Shown piece by piece: positions 7,262-15,414 of a DNA stretch of 34,165 bases. The notes under the pieces are model-generated. The model made no database searches. It was given only the letters and a program-made list of their open reading frames with translations, and was not told the origin of the DNA. This DNA is from Oscillospiraceae bacterium (lineage in GTDB: Bacteria; Bacillota; Clostridia; Oscillospirales; Ruminococcaceae), in the NCBI GenBank assembly GCA_017396665.1, contig JAFQLH010000070.1, forward strand, positions 1-34,165, read 5' to 3'. The first letter of the stretch is position 1; every line of letters starts with the position of its first letter. The position numbers and the translations under genes were made by a program.

Positions 7262-9064
7262 ATGAATCAGGAAAACATCAGAAATTTCTGTATTATCGCA
7301 CACATTGACCACGGAAAATCAACCCTTGCTGACAGGATTTTAGAGCTGACCTCAACGGTTGCACTTCGTGATATGGAGCAGCAGCTCCTTGATAATATGG
7401 ATATCGAACGTGAACGTGGTATCACTATCAAGGCTCGTGCTGTAAGACTCAAGTATACCGCTGATAATGGCGAGAACTACATCTTCAATCTTATCGATAC
7501 ACCCGGCCACGTTGACTTTAACTATGAGGTTTCTCGTTCTCTCGCAGCTTGTGAGGGTGCAATACTTGTAGTTGACGCTTCGCAGGGTATCGAGGCTCAG
7601 ACGCTTGCTAATACTTATCTTGCAATTGAACATGACCTTGAGGTTATGCCTGTTGTCAATAAAATAGACCTTCCGTCTGCAGACCCAGAAAGAGCCTGCA
7701 ATGAGATTGAAAATATTATCGGTATTCCTGCAATGGATGCCCCAAGAATATCTGCGAAGGTCGGTACAAATATCAAGGAAGTTCTCGAAAGGGTTATTAC
7801 TGATATTCCTGCACCTAAGGGTGAGGAGAACGCTCCGTTCAAAGCACTCATTTTCGATAGCTACTATGACCAGTACAAGGGCGTTATCATATACGTCAGA
7901 GTTAAGGAAGGCTCTATCAAGGTAGGCGATACCATAAAGCTTATGGCAACAGGTGCTCAGTTCCAGACTGTTGAAATCGGTTATATGGGTGCAACTGAGC
8001 TTGTTCCTGTCGGTGAGCTTAAAGCAGGTGAGGTAGGCTATATTGCTGCTTCCATCAAGTATATAGGTGATACTCAGGTAGGCGATACCGTTACTACAAT
8101 TGAGAATCCTTGTGTTGAAGCACTCCCGGGATACAAGCAGGTTAATCCGATGGTTTATTCGGGTATCTATCCAGCCGATGGTGCTAAGTATCAGGATTTG
8201 CGTGATGCACTCGAAAAGCTCGCTCTTAATGATGCTTCACTTTCCTTTGAGCCTGAAACATCAATTGCACTCGGATTTGGCTTCAGATGTGGCTTCTTAG
8301 GTCTTCTCCATATGGAAATCATACAGGAAAGACTTGAAAGAGAGTATAATCTCGACCTTATTACAACCGCTCCTTCTGTAATCTATAAGGTTACTTTAAC
8401 AAGCGGCGAAACACTCTATATTGACAACCCGACAAATTATCCTGACCCTGCACTTATAGCTTCTGCTGAAGAACCAATGGTAGAAGCTCATATCCTTGCA
8501 CCGTCTGATTATGTCGGAAATATAATGGAGCTCTGCCAGCAGAGAAGAGGCTTCTTCAGAGATATGAAATATATCGAAGCTAACAGAGTTGACCTCCACT
8601 ATGACCTCCCGCTCAATGAAATTGTATATGATTTCTTTGATGCTCTTAAATCCAGAACAAAGGGCTATGCTTCATTTGACTATGAGCTTAAGGGCTATGC
8701 TAAGAGTAAGCTCGTGAAGCTCGATATCCTCCTCAACGGTGAAATGGTCGACGCACTTTCGTTTATTGTGCATGCAGACAATGCTTACTCAAGAGGCAGA
8801 CGTATGGTTGAAAAGCTTAAGGAGAATATACCACGTCAGATGTTTGAGATTCCTGTGCAGGCTGCAATAGGTGGTAAAATTATTGCAAGAGAAACTGTAA
8901 AGGCTTACCGCAAGGACGTTCTTGCAAAGTGCTACGGCGGTGACATCACTAGAAAGAAGAAGCTTCTTGAAAAGCAGAAGGAAGGAAAGAAGCGTATGCG
9001 TCAGCTTGGTTCTGTCGAAGTTCCTCAGGAAGCATTTATGTCTGTACTTAAGCTTGATGAATAG
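7262..9064 (+). CDS. lepA: Elongation factor 4 (LepA), ribosomal back-translocase GTPase
   Basis: This 600-residue translation GTPase has the family's full length. G1 is AHIDHGKST (residues 13-21), G2 region [10 protein letters not shown]3 DTPGH and G4 NKIDLP. The C-terminal LepA-specific domain is present, including [20 protein letters not shown] and the [15 protein letters not shown] end. EF4 binds stalled or mistranslocated ribosomes and can move tRNAs backwards. AGGAGA (7251-7256) precedes ATG 7262. It heads a four-gene unit with two membrane proteins and hemW; lepA next to hemW is a common Firmicutes order. The stop codon is TAG, showing that TAG terminates normally in this genome. Confidence 0.97.
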   Translation: MNQENIRNFCIIAHIDHGKSTLADRILELTSTVALRDMEQQLLDNMDIERERGITIKARAVRLKYTADNGENYIFNLIDTPGHVDFNYEVSRSLAACEGAILVVDASQGIEAQTLANTYLAIEHDLEVMPVVNKIDLPSADPERACNEIENIIGIPAMDAPRISAKVGTNIKEVLERVITDIPAPKGEENAPFKALIFDSYYDQYKGVIIYVRVKEGSIKVGDTIKLMATGAQFQTVEIGYMGATELVPVGELKAGEVGYIAASIKYIGDTQVGDTVTTIENPCVEALPGYKQVNPMVYSGIYPADGAKYQDLRDALEKLALNDASLSFEPETSIALGFGFRCGFLGLLHMEIIQERLEREYNLDLITTAPSVIYKVTLTSGETLYIDNPTNYPDPALIASAEEPMVEAHILAPSDYVGNIMELCQQRRGFFRDMKYIEANRVDLHYDLPLNEIVYDFFDALKSRTKGYASFDYELKGYAKSKLVKLDILLNGEMVDALSFIVHADNAYSRGRRMVEKLKENIPRQMFEIPVQAAIGGKIIARETVKAYRKDVLAKCYGGDITRKKKLLEKQKEGKKRMRQLGSVEVPQEAFMSVLKLDE

Positions 9065-9066
9065 TT

Positions 9067-9513
9067 ATGGAAGTATTGATTTCAGCAGCACTCGTTGTAA
9101 TTCTGTGTGTCTGCTTTGGTATGAGTGCTGAGCTTATGCTCAATGCGTTTATGATTCTGGTAGCTGCAGTCGCATGTTTCATTTTCGTGTTCTTCGTTGT
9201 TTGCGGTGTTACCCTTATCGGCTCTAAGAAGATTACTGTAAAATTCAGCAGAATAGGAAAGACTAAAAAAGACGGCTTTGATACGGCTTTTTATACGGAC
9301 GAAGAAAACAACGAGTACCCGAATGCCTTCCCGTCGGAAATGATGTTCAAAAGGTATTTGTACAACAGCGATAAGCAATATACTGTCAGACTTTGCAGAA
9401 AGAAAAATAAAGTCTATGACAGATATTCTGTGACTACTGTAATAACCGGGCTTTTACTTGGTGGGGCTTCATTCCTCGGAATGGTTATGTATCTGCTTGG
9501 TTCTTTGAATTAA
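9067..9513 (+). CDS. Unknown small membrane protein
   Basis: This 148-residue protein starts 2 nt after the lepA stop. Two or more hydrophobic helices fill residues 1-50 (from VLISAALVVILCVCFGMSAE and from FMILVAAVACFIFVFFVVCG). A charged soluble section of about 70 residues follows (KKITVKFSRIGKTKKDGFDT onward) and a last membrane helix (TGLLLGGASFLGMVMYLLG). No recognisable ribosome binding site precedes ATG 9067, so it is probably translated by reinitiation from lepA. I do not recognise a family. Position between lepA and hemW gives no functional clue beyond co-transcription. Confidence 0.7.
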   Translation: MEVLISAALVVILCVCFGMSAELMLNAFMILVAAVACFIFVFFVVCGVTLIGSKKITVKFSRIGKTKKDGFDTAFYTDEENNEYPNAFPSEMMFKRYLYNSDKQYTVRLCRKKNKVYDRYSVTTVITGLLLGGASFLGMVMYLLGSLN

Positions 9514-9526
9514 GAAGGGAACAAAT

Positions 9527-9994
9527 ATGATTAATAATCAGAACTCTGTGAAAAAGGCGCTTTTGTACGGCTTTGTGGGTGCAGTCGCTTTTCCGCTTAT
9601 ATATGAGTGCTATGTAAATGTAATGAGAATGCTTGCAATAGGCTTTGCTCTTGCAGGCTGTGTCTACGTAGCAATCAGGCTTTCTAAGTACGAGCTGAAG
9701 GATGCTTTGTGTGCAAGTGCATTCTTTTCAGTTGTAAGCCTCGGACTTGGCGTGTTCCTTGAAATAATGCTTCACGATAGCGTTGTAAAGTATCTTGAGG
9801 AGCATTCAAAATACTTCTATATGTCCCTTGAGGACGTTGCGTATTTTGTTGTGAAGATATTCTTGTGCTATGCGACCTTGTATGCAATTATATTATGTAA
9901 GTTTGGTCTTGTATCAGCCATTAATAAGATAAAGTCCAACGCGGAACAGTCTGCGACATTTATAGATAAGGCATTTGATGATGACGATGAATAA
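9527..9994 (+). CDS. Unknown small membrane protein with acidic tail
   Basis: This 155-residue protein has about four hydrophobic segments (around VGAVAFPLIYECYVNV, MLAIGFALAGCVYVAI, ASAFFSVVSLGLGVFLEIM and VVKIFLCYATLYAIIL) and ends in the acidic tail FDDDDE. AAGAAGGG lies 8-14 nt before ATG 9527. It lies 13 nt after the previous gene and its last 17 nt overlap hemW, so it is in the lepA-hemW operon. I recognise no family. It is clearly coding (operon spacing, ribosome site, overlap), but its role is unknown. Confidence 0.75.
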   Translation: MINNQNSVKKALLYGFVGAVAFPLIYECYVNVMRMLAIGFALAGCVYVAIRLSKYELKDALCASAFFSVVSLGLGVFLEIMLHDSVVKYLEEHSKYFYMSLEDVAYFVVKIFLCYATLYAIILCKFGLVSAINKIKSNAEQSATFIDKAFDDDDE

Positions 9995-11093
9995 ATCGGG
10001 AATATATATCCACATACCGTTTTGTCTGAGAAAGTGTCCATATTGTGACTTCTATTCACTTTCACTGAATGAGAGCTGTGCAGAGGATTACGTTAACGCA
10101 CTTGTCTCTCACATAGGCAGCTACAAGGGAAAAAGCATATCTGTTGACAGCGTGTATTTCGGTGGGGGAACTCCGACCTCCCTTCCTGCAAAGCTTTTGG
10201 TCAGAGTTCTTGATGCAGTTAATGATGCGTTTTGTGTTGACGATGACTGTGAAATTACAGTCGAAGCGAATCCTTGTACGGTAGATTATGAATACCTGCA
10301 TGAGCTGAGAAACGCAGGCTTTAACAGGATTTCGTTCGGAGTACAATCTGCATGTGATAATGAACTTGAAGCTTTAGGCAGATTACATAGCTTTGATGAA
10401 GCGAAAAATGCTGTGTTAACAGCACGCAGTACGGGCTTTGAGAATATTTCCTGCGACCTTATGATTGGTGTCATTGGACAAACACAGGACAGTCTTTGTA
10501 AATCAATTGATGAGCTTGTAAAGCTACCTATAAATCATATCTCTGCTTATATGCTTAAAATTGAAGAGGGGACACCGTACGATTGTGATGCTGTCCGTAA
10601 GGCCCTTTTTGATGATGATGTACAAGCAGACATGTATCTTTTGGCGGTTGCTGAGCTTGAAAGAAAGGGCTTTGTGCAGTACGAAATATCAAACTTCTGC
10701 AAGGGTGGTAAACGCTCAAGGCATAATATGAAGTACTGGAAGCTTGATGATTATATAGGCTTCGGGCCATCCGCCCATTCTTTCTTTGGGGGTAAAAGAT
10801 TCTTTTACTCAAGAGATTTAGAGGGCTATATAAAAGACCCTCTATCTACTTTAGAGATTGAAGACGAAAACCCTGATAAGCTCATTGAGTATACAATGCT
10901 TTCGCTCAGACTATGTGACGGTCTTGATGTCGGTCACTTTAAAAAGCTCGGAGGCGATGTAAGCAGGCTTGAAAAACTTGCTTCGGACTTGTGTTTTTCA
11001 AAGCTTGCGACATATAACGAAGGTATTCTCAGACTTACACCAAATGGCTTTCTTGTTTCAAACTCGGTTATATCGAGAGTTTTAAACATATAA
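9978..11093 (+). CDS. hemW: HemW-type radical SAM heme chaperone
   Basis: This radical SAM protein of about 371 residues carries the CX3CX2C cluster motif in IHIPFCLRKCPYCDFYS (C16, C20, C23), followed by the SAM-binding glycine motif YFGGGTPTSL. Further family blocks are FNRISFGVQSACDNELEALG, SCDLMIGVIGQT and SRHNMKYWKLDDYIGFGPSA. The CPYCDFYS variant is typical of HemW (formerly called oxygen-independent coproporphyrinogen oxidase-like), a heme-binding chaperone, rather than of HemN. The start is ambiguous among TTG 9975, ATG 9978, ATG 9981 and ATG 9987; AAGG at 9968-9971 favours 9978 or 9981. It overlaps the preceding gene, suggesting translational coupling. Confidence 0.93.
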   Translation: MMTMNKSGIYIHIPFCLRKCPYCDFYSLSLNESCAEDYVNALVSHIGSYKGKSISVDSVYFGGGTPTSLPAKLLVRVLDAVNDAFCVDDDCEITVEANPCTVDYEYLHELRNAGFNRISFGVQSACDNELEALGRLHSFDEAKNAVLTARSTGFENISCDLMIGVIGQTQDSLCKSIDELVKLPINHISAYMLKIEEGTPYDCDAVRKALFDDDVQADMYLLAVAELERKGFVQYEISNFCKGGKRSRHNMKYWKLDDYIGFGPSAHSFFGGKRFFYSRDLEGYIKDPLSTLEIEDENPDKLIEYTMLSLRLCDGLDVGHFKKLGGDVSRLEKLASDLCFSKLATYNEGILRLTPNGFLVSNSVISRVLNI

Positions 11094-11140
11094 GCTTAGT
11101 TGTCATAATCAATAAAAAATCTGTTCGCCTTTTGGTCAAT

Positions 11141-11171
11141 CATACAATATTCTATGATTGTATGGCTTTTT
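11141..11171 (+). terminator. Weak hairpin with T tract after hemW
   Basis: CATACAAT (11141-11148) and ATTGTATG (11157-11164) form an 8-bp AT-rich stem with an 8-nt loop, followed by GCTTTTTATT. It may terminate the lepA-hemW transcript; the low GC makes it a weak candidate. Confidence 0.45.
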
Positions 11172-11172
11172 A

Positions 11173-11201
11173 TTGTAATTTCAAATGTCAGGTGATAAAA
11201 T
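11173..11201 (+). promoter_or_regulatory. Promoter of the adaptor/membrane protein pair
   Basis: TTGTAA (11173-11178), 17-nt spacer and TAAAAT (11196-11201), with a TG one base before the -10 (extended -10). The start site would be near 11208, about 25 nt before the ATG. Confidence 0.6.
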
Positions 11202-11233
11202 ATAAGGTAGTGTTAACGAAAGGAACTTCTCAT

Positions 11234-12217
11234 ATGAAAAAGAAATTGTTAGCAGTTTTTATGTCGGTGTGCATGTGTTGCATGTCTGCATGCGGAAGCG
11301 GAACTGATTCTGCTGAAAGTGTAGAGATATATGATGCCGAGGAAATTAAATATGATACATATACAGTTGAGCTTGGTGTTATAAAGGAAGCGTACTATGC
11401 CAAGGCTGAGTTTGACTATCCTTACTCAGAAAACATCTTTATTATGCAGAATGGTATTATAACAAAGATGTTCAACGGCACAGAAATTGAAGCCGGCGCT
11501 GTAATATGTGAACAGATTGTTGATGGACTTCAGGAACAGATTGAGGAGCAGAAGCTTATCCTTGATGCTGCTGAGGAAACCTATACAAGCCTTAAGAATT
11601 CAGGTGCTTCGGCAAACGATATTGAATATGCACAGATTAATTATCAGCTTGAAAAGAATGCATATGATAAGCTTATGAAAAAGCAGGAAGAGGCAACTGT
11701 CTATGCTCCTTTCAGCGGAAATATAAGAATTGAAACAGAGGGCTGCTATGCCGGTGCCCAGGTCTACGACGGACAGTATCTCGCTACAATAACTGACAAG
11801 AGTCAGAGTTATCTTTGTTCGTTTGTTTATGGTGATAAGCTTGAGAATGTTAATTTCGGCAGCTCTGTTACAATAAAACAGGGAGCAATAGCTGAGTGCA
11901 GTGGTATGGTCGTTGATATTATCGAGCGTGATGGCGGTACCGACTATGCGGGATTTCTCTATGTTATAGAGCCTGAGGAAGATTCAGGATTAAAGGATTT
12001 CGGCACAATTGATGTTATTTTCGATGTATATGAAAAGGATAACGTCGTAGTCGTTCCGCGTTCAGCCGTAAAGCAGGTTGGTGGAAGGACATATGTCAAC
12101 GTACTTATTGGCGGAAACAAAATTGAAACTGACGTTGAGCTCGGTATCGAAGGTGCAGATGAGATAGAGATTTTAAGCGGCCTGTACGGCGGCGAACAAT
12201 TGATTATAAACAGATAA
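11234..12217 (+). CDS. Efflux-type periplasmic adaptor lipoprotein (HlyD/MacA-like)
   Basis: From ATG 11234 (AAAGGAAC ribosome site) the protein has 327 residues. Upstream in-frame codons exist back to an ATG at 11132, but they lack a signal sequence and cover the promoter. The signal peptide MKKKLLAVFMSVCMCCMSAC ends with lipobox Cys20. The body has the membrane-fusion layout: a lipoyl-like half motif (GIITKMFNGTEIEAGAVI), a helical hairpin (EQIEEQKLILDAAEETYTSL to NAYDKLMKKQEEA), the second lipoyl half (VYAPFSGNIRI) and beta-barrel domains (NVVVVPRSAVKQVGGRTYV). In Gram-positives such adaptors normally sit beside MacB-type ABC genes; none is adjacent here, only an unknown membrane protein 25 nt downstream. 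Substrate unknown. Confidence 0.8.
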   Translation: MKKKLLAVFMSVCMCCMSACGSGTDSAESVEIYDAEEIKYDTYTVELGVIKEAYYAKAEFDYPYSENIFIMQNGIITKMFNGTEIEAGAVICEQIVDGLQEQIEEQKLILDAAEETYTSLKNSGASANDIEYAQINYQLEKNAYDKLMKKQEEATVYAPFSGNIRIETEGCYAGAQVYDGQYLATITDKSQSYLCSFVYGDKLENVNFGSSVTIKQGAIAECSGMVVDIIERDGGTDYAGFLYVIEPEEDSGLKDFGTIDVIFDVYEKDNVVVVPRSAVKQVGGRTYVNVLIGGNKIETDVELGIEGADEIEILSGLYGGEQLIINR

Positions 12218-12242
12218 GCTAAGAAAGGCAGACAATAACAAA

Positions 12243-13076
12243 ATGAAGGATATTTTCAAAAATGTCTGGGTAAAAAGAGGGGTAGCTGTTTTCAGTCTTA
12301 TTTATACAGCTATTATAGTGATGCTTACCCTTGCAACATTTCTGTATAGACTTGAAGTAAACGAAGGCTCTGAGGCTGTATTCTTTACGGTCTACTTTAT
12401 GATAAGTGCGATATTCCTCGTGTTTATGCTCTATTCTAAAGAGACTGTGATTACAAGAATCAACGGCATGATTCAATTGCCTATAGTTTTCTTCCTTGTC
12501 CTGTTCAATATGAATAACGTGATTATATTTGTTCCACCTCTCATTGTGGCAATAATTATGTTTTTCTATTGCAGAATTCCCGAGAAGCTTAAGGTCCTAC
12601 TCGGAACAGTGTATCTGATGATTTATATCGTCGGAATATTTGCATTCTTTATTCTTAATATGCTTCTTGGTTCATCGGCGGTTGAAACAAGACTTACAGG
12701 TGACCTCACAATTGACGACCCTGTGTATTCTCTGTATGATATGGACTATGTAAGCTCTATAACTAACCCAGCAAATACTATCTCACCTGATGGAAAAATG
12801 CAGTTTTATATCTGTGATGTCCAGAACAAGGAGGACGGACAGGTTATAATCTATGTTGAGCCTTATGGTGAGGATAAGCATTATAACTTCTTCACTCTCA
12901 GACAGAAGGGTATAAAGCGAAAGGTAAAGTTCTATAATGGCAGAGGCATCATACCTGAGGTGTTCTGGACAGATAATAATGTACTGACATACAGAATGCC
13001 TGATGAAGATGATTACGATAATTCACAGATTATTCTTCCTGAAAAGAACTATTTTGAGTTCCTTGGTGTATATTAA
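12243..13076 (+). CDS. Unknown multi-span membrane protein with C-terminal soluble domain
   Basis: This 277-residue protein has about five hydrophobic segments in residues 12-145 (from GVAVFSLIYTAIIVMLTLAT, FFTVYFMISAIFLVFMLY, LPIVFFLVLFNMNNVIIF, VPPLIVAIIMFFY and VYLMIYIVGIFAFFILNM). A beta-rich C-terminal region of about 110 residues follows, containing a TISPDGKMQFYICDV stretch that recalls the SPDGK turns of DUF5412-like and beta-propeller domains; that link is weak. AAGAAAGG (about 12224-12231) precedes the ATG. It shares the transcript of the adaptor lipoprotein, 25 nt upstream, and ends at a terminator. It has no Walker motifs and no MacB-type features, so it is not a standard efflux partner. 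Confidence 0.75.
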   Translation: MKDIFKNVWVKRGVAVFSLIYTAIIVMLTLATFLYRLEVNEGSEAVFFTVYFMISAIFLVFMLYSKETVITRINGMIQLPIVFFLVLFNMNNVIIFVPPLIVAIIMFFYCRIPEKLKVLLGTVYLMIYIVGIFAFFILNMLLGSSAVETRLTGDLTIDDPVYSLYDMDYVSSITNPANTISPDGKMQFYICDVQNKEDGQVIIYVEPYGEDKHYNFFTLRQKGIKRKVKFYNGRGIIPEVFWTDNNVLTYRMPDEDDYDNSQIILPEKNYFEFLGVY

Positions 13077-13084
13077 AGACATAA

Positions 13085-13118
13085 AAAGCCGTCCTTGCAG
13101 CAGTGGGCGGCTTTATTC
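13085..13118 (+). terminator. Terminator after the adaptor operon
   Basis: AAAGCCGTCC and GGGCGGCTTT pair (one G-U) around a 10-nt loop, followed by ATTCTT. It begins 8 nt after the upstream stop codon. Confidence 0.75.
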
Positions 13119-13188
13119 TTGCTTTTCTGAGTTCTAAATGCTTTAGTTGTCCGAATATTAATCTATAAGATTTAATGGGAGGGCATAT

Positions 13189-13389
13189 ATGAAGAGTATT
13201 AATGACGAAAATGATGTTACTACAAGAGATATAATACTTATTGTGTCTATGCTTGGAATAACTTTACTGTCACTTTTGGGACTTGCTAATTCACTGGATG
13301 AGTCTGTTTACGCTGTGATATGGAATATGCTTTCCGGAGACGAAATAGTAAATTGCTTCCGTGAGCTTTTAGGGAGTATTCTATGTTAA
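13189..13389 (+). CDS. Small single-span membrane protein preceding an M50 protease
   Basis: This 66-residue protein has a charged head (MKSINDENDVTTRD) and one clear membrane helix (IILIVSMLGITLLSLLGL). A second amphipathic or membrane stretch (YAVIWNML to FRELLGSIL) is possible. GGGAGGG (13177-13183) precedes the ATG with good spacing. Its last 7 nt overlap the start of the protease gene, so the two are translationally coupled. SpoIVFB-type proteases in Bacillus are encoded after a membrane partner/inhibitor (SpoIVFA, BofA); whether this short protein plays such a role cannot be told from sequence. I recognise no family. Confidence 0.65.
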   Translation: MKSINDENDVTTRDIILIVSMLGITLLSLLGLANSLDESVYAVIWNMLSGDEIVNCFRELLGSILC

Positions 13390-13952
13390 GCTTCAGAATT
13401 AATTCCGTCAGAGTTGAACTGTGCTTTGGCTTTTTTCTGGTTGTTGCACTGGCTTCTGTTGGTAACTCAGATATAGTTGCAGTCTCTCTGCTGTGCTGCA
13501 TTTTGCATGAAGCGGGGCACCTTGTCGCAATGTATTATTACGGAAGAAAGCCAAACGCTATTTGCTTTTATGGTGGCGGTGTTAAAATCAAAGCCCCGGC
13601 TTTAAGACTTGATTACAAACGTGAAACCATCATATATTCTGCAGGCTGTGCGGTGAATCTATTTTTGTTTTTGCTTTCAAGCTGTGCAGGGAAAGGGGAT
13701 ACAGATTTTGCACAAGCCAATCTCCTTTTGTGCGGATTCAATCTGCTTCCGTTTCGTCAGCTCGACGGCGGAAGACTGACACAGGTATTAGATGATTCTT
13801 CGGCGGCATGGCATAGTGCATTTATTGTCGTCAGAGCATTCGCTGCTATAGTCTTATTGCTTGCAGTTATCAAAGCCTTGATAACAGGAAATATAAGCTT
13901 TACTTTAATTGTAGCCACGATTTATATCGTAGTGTCAGAGTGCCATGTATAG
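13383..13952 (+). CDS. Site-2-type intramembrane metalloprotease (M50, SpoIVFB-like)
   Basis: This 189-residue protein is mostly hydrophobic. It has the zinc motif HEAGH (residues 42-46, in CILHEAGHLVAMYYYGRKP) and the third ligand in NLLPFRQLDGGRL (D128), the two motifs that define M50 proteases. The FNLLP-x-x-x-LDGG form and short length with no CBS or PDZ domain place it near SpoIVFB, the pro-sigma-K processing protease, or the small M50 proteins of Clostridia. Start ATG 13383 overlaps the 66-aa gene by 7 nt. The natural substrate is not predictable: sigma-K processing is possible only if the organism sporulates, which this window does not show. Confidence 0.85.
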   Translation: MLSFRINSVRVELCFGFFLVVALASVGNSDIVAVSLLCCILHEAGHLVAMYYYGRKPNAICFYGGGVKIKAPALRLDYKRETIIYSAGCAVNLFLFLLSSCAGKGDTDFAQANLLLCGFNLLPFRQLDGGRLTQVLDDSSAAWHSAFIVVRAFAAIVLLLAVIKALITGNISFTLIVATIYIVVSECHV

Positions 13953-14012
13953 CTTTGTGCAGTATGCATAAAACACACCCGTAGTAAATGAAGAAAAACG
14001 TTTGATTGGGTA

Positions 14013-14041
14013 TTGCAATTCACGGGAAGCTGTGGTATAAT
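14013..14041 (+). promoter_or_regulatory. Promoter of rplS with extended -10
   Basis: TTGCAA (14013-14018), 17-nt spacer and TATAAT (14036-14041) preceded by TGG, an extended -10. The start site near 14048 leaves a leader of about 155 nt before rplS, unusually long for this window. Confidence 0.85.
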
Positions 14042-14047
14042 ATTAGA

Positions 14048-14200
14048 GCATTTGATTTACCGTCGGTGTATACCGACGAGAGTTAGTGCCTGCCGTAATG
14101 GCTGACATTAAAGCGGATAGTCCTCTGACTTTACCGGTTTTTGCTTGACACCGGTGCTTAAAAAGTGTATGAATGTCTGAAAATAATAGGAGGTATTTAA
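14048..14200 (+). ncRNA. Structured 5' leader of rplS (candidate L19 autoregulatory leader)
   Basis: The roughly 150-nt untranslated leader holds strong hairpins. CGTCGGT/ACCGACG (14061-14078) has a 4-nt loop. ACCGGT (14133-14138) pairs with ACCGGT (14150-14155) across an 11-nt loop. A weaker pairing is possible between GTTAGTGCC and GGCTGAC around 14082-14106. An L19 leader motif is known upstream of rplS in low-GC Gram-positives, where r-protein binding is thought to regulate expression. I cannot confirm a match to that family from memory. AGGAGGT (14188-14194) follows the last hairpin. Confidence 0.5.
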
Positions 14201-14201
14201 A

Positions 14202-14546
14202 GTGGATGCTTTAAAACTTATTTCAAATTCAAGCCTTAAGGAAAACGCTCCTGTAGTTAACATTGGTGATACTGTTAAGGTTCACGTTAACATCAAGGAA
14301 GGTGACAAGTCAAGAGTACAGATTTTCGAGGGTACTGTTATCGCAAAGAAGCACGGTGGTATCAACGAAACATTCACAGTTCGTAGAGTTGCTCACGGCT
14401 GTGGTATCGAAAGAGTTTTCCCTGTACATTCACCTGCAGTTGATAAGGTTGAGATTGTTCGTTCCGGTAAGGTTCGTCGTGCTAAGCTCTATTATCTCAG
14501 AAGCAGAGTTGGTAAGGCAGCTAAGGTTAAAGAAGCAATCAAATAA
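14202..14546 (+). CDS. rplS: 50S ribosomal protein L19
   Basis: This 114-residue protein is the standard length for bL19. It matches the family in [35 protein letters not shown] sequence (here [20 protein letters not shown]), [19 protein letters not shown] and [17 protein letters not shown]. It sits at the 30S-50S interface. The start is GTG at 14202, 7 nt after AGGAGGT. It has its own promoter, a long leader and a terminator, so it is transcribed apart from the following genes, although the order rplS, lepB, rbgA, rnhB is the familiar Firmicutes cluster. Confidence 0.97.
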   Translation: MDALKLISNSSLKENAPVVNIGDTVKVHVNIKEGDKSRVQIFEGTVIAKKHGGINETFTVRRVAHGCGIERVFPVHSPAVDKVEIVRSGKVRRAKLYYLRSRVGKAAKVKEAIK

Positions 14547-14557
14547 TTTGAGAATTG

Positions 14558-14590
14558 GGAGCAGTTTGTTAAAACTGCTCCTCTTTTTTT
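14558..14590 (+). terminator. Strong intrinsic terminator of rplS
   Basis: GGAGCAGTTT pairs perfectly with AAACTGCTCC (10 bp, 4-nt loop), followed by TCTTTTTTT. Confidence 0.92.
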
Positions 14591-14622
14591 GTTTATATGG
14601 TGTAATTTTAGCTGTTTAGCAC

Positions 14623-14651
14623 TTGAAAAAAGTGCGATAATTTGGTATAAT
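14623..14651 (+). promoter_or_regulatory. Promoter of the lepB-lepB-rbgA-rnhB-yraN operon
   Basis: TTGAAA (14623-14628), 17-nt spacer and TATAAT (14646-14651) with an upstream TGG (extended -10). The start site is near 14658, about 30 nt before the first lepB. Confidence 0.85.
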
Positions 14652-14688
14652 AAACTGTGTATTGTTGCAGAAAGGAGCGGCTTGTAAA

Positions 14689-15414
14689 ATGGATAACAAT
14701 CTAAACTCTTCAAACGAGCTTAAAATGGCTGATTCCGTAAATATAGATGGAACCGAAAACAGCAGAAATACAAATGGCATTCCTTCGATTGCTGCTGCAA
14801 CTGATGGGAAGAAAATTACTATAAACCCGCAGGACAGAATTGAGAATAAAAAGGAAAGCAAGCTTGTTGATGAGCTTCTTGATTGGGCGGAATCGTTTGT
14901 TTTCTCTCTGTTTATTATGCTTCTTATCATGATGTTTGCGTTCAAGCTAGTTGAGGTTGAAGGCGATTCCATGGAAGGTACGCTCAGTAATTCAGACAGG
15001 ATACTTGTTAGTAATCTGTTCGGTGCTCCTAAGCCTGGCGATATAGTTGTTGTTAACAGCAAGGGACTTAACAAGACAATTGTCAAGCGTTGTATAGCTG
15101 TTGAAGGACAGGTCGTTGAAATTGATTATAATGCTGACACCATTAAGGTCGACGGAAAAGTTATCGAGGAGGATTACCTCAGCACCTTTGCGAAGGATAT
15201 GAGAAACCTTATGCTCTTTGATACCAAGTATTTTGATGCTTCTGCAAGTGTGTACAGATATACTGTTCCGGACAACTGTATATTTGTTCTTGGAGACAAC
15301 AGAAACAATTCAACTGACAGCAGATTTTCAAGCGTAGCTTTTGTAAGCATTGACGATGTTCTTGGTAAAGCACTTGTGAGAATCTATCCGTTCAATAAGT
15401 TTGGCAAGGTTTAA
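14689..15414 (+). CDS. lepB: Signal peptidase I, copy 1
   Basis: From ATG 14689 (AAAGGAG at 14671-14677) the protein has 241 residues. It removes signal peptides from exported proteins at the outer face of the membrane. One membrane helix (SFVFSLFIMLLIMMFAF) is followed by box B VEGDSMEGTL with the catalytic Ser94 and box D TIVKRCIAVEGQVVEI with the catalytic Lys133; the GDNRNNSTDSR box E is near the C-terminus. The Ser-Lys dyad is the bacterial P type. It has an unusual cytoplasmic N-terminal extension of about 60 polar residues before the helix. An upstream in-frame TTG (14662) would overlap the ribosome site and is rejected. Its stop overlaps the next lepB in TAATG. Confidence 0.93.
   Translation: MDNNLNSSNELKMADSVNIDGTENSRNTNGIPSIAAATDGKKITINPQDRIENKKESKLVDELLDWAESFVFSLFIMLLIMMFAFKLVEVEGDSMEGTLSNSDRILVSNLFGAPKPGDIVVVNSKGLNKTIVKRCIAVEGQVVEIDYNADTIKVDGKVIEEDYLSTFAKDMRNLMLFDTKYFDASASVYRYTVPDNCIFVLGDNRNNSTDSRFSSVAFVSIDDVLGKALVRIYPFNKFGKV

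Noticed and set aside
11132..11233. Upstream start for the adaptor lipoprotein
   Set aside because: It would place non-signal residues before a clear lipoprotein signal peptide and would cover the promoter at 11173-11201. ATG 11234 has its own ribosome site.
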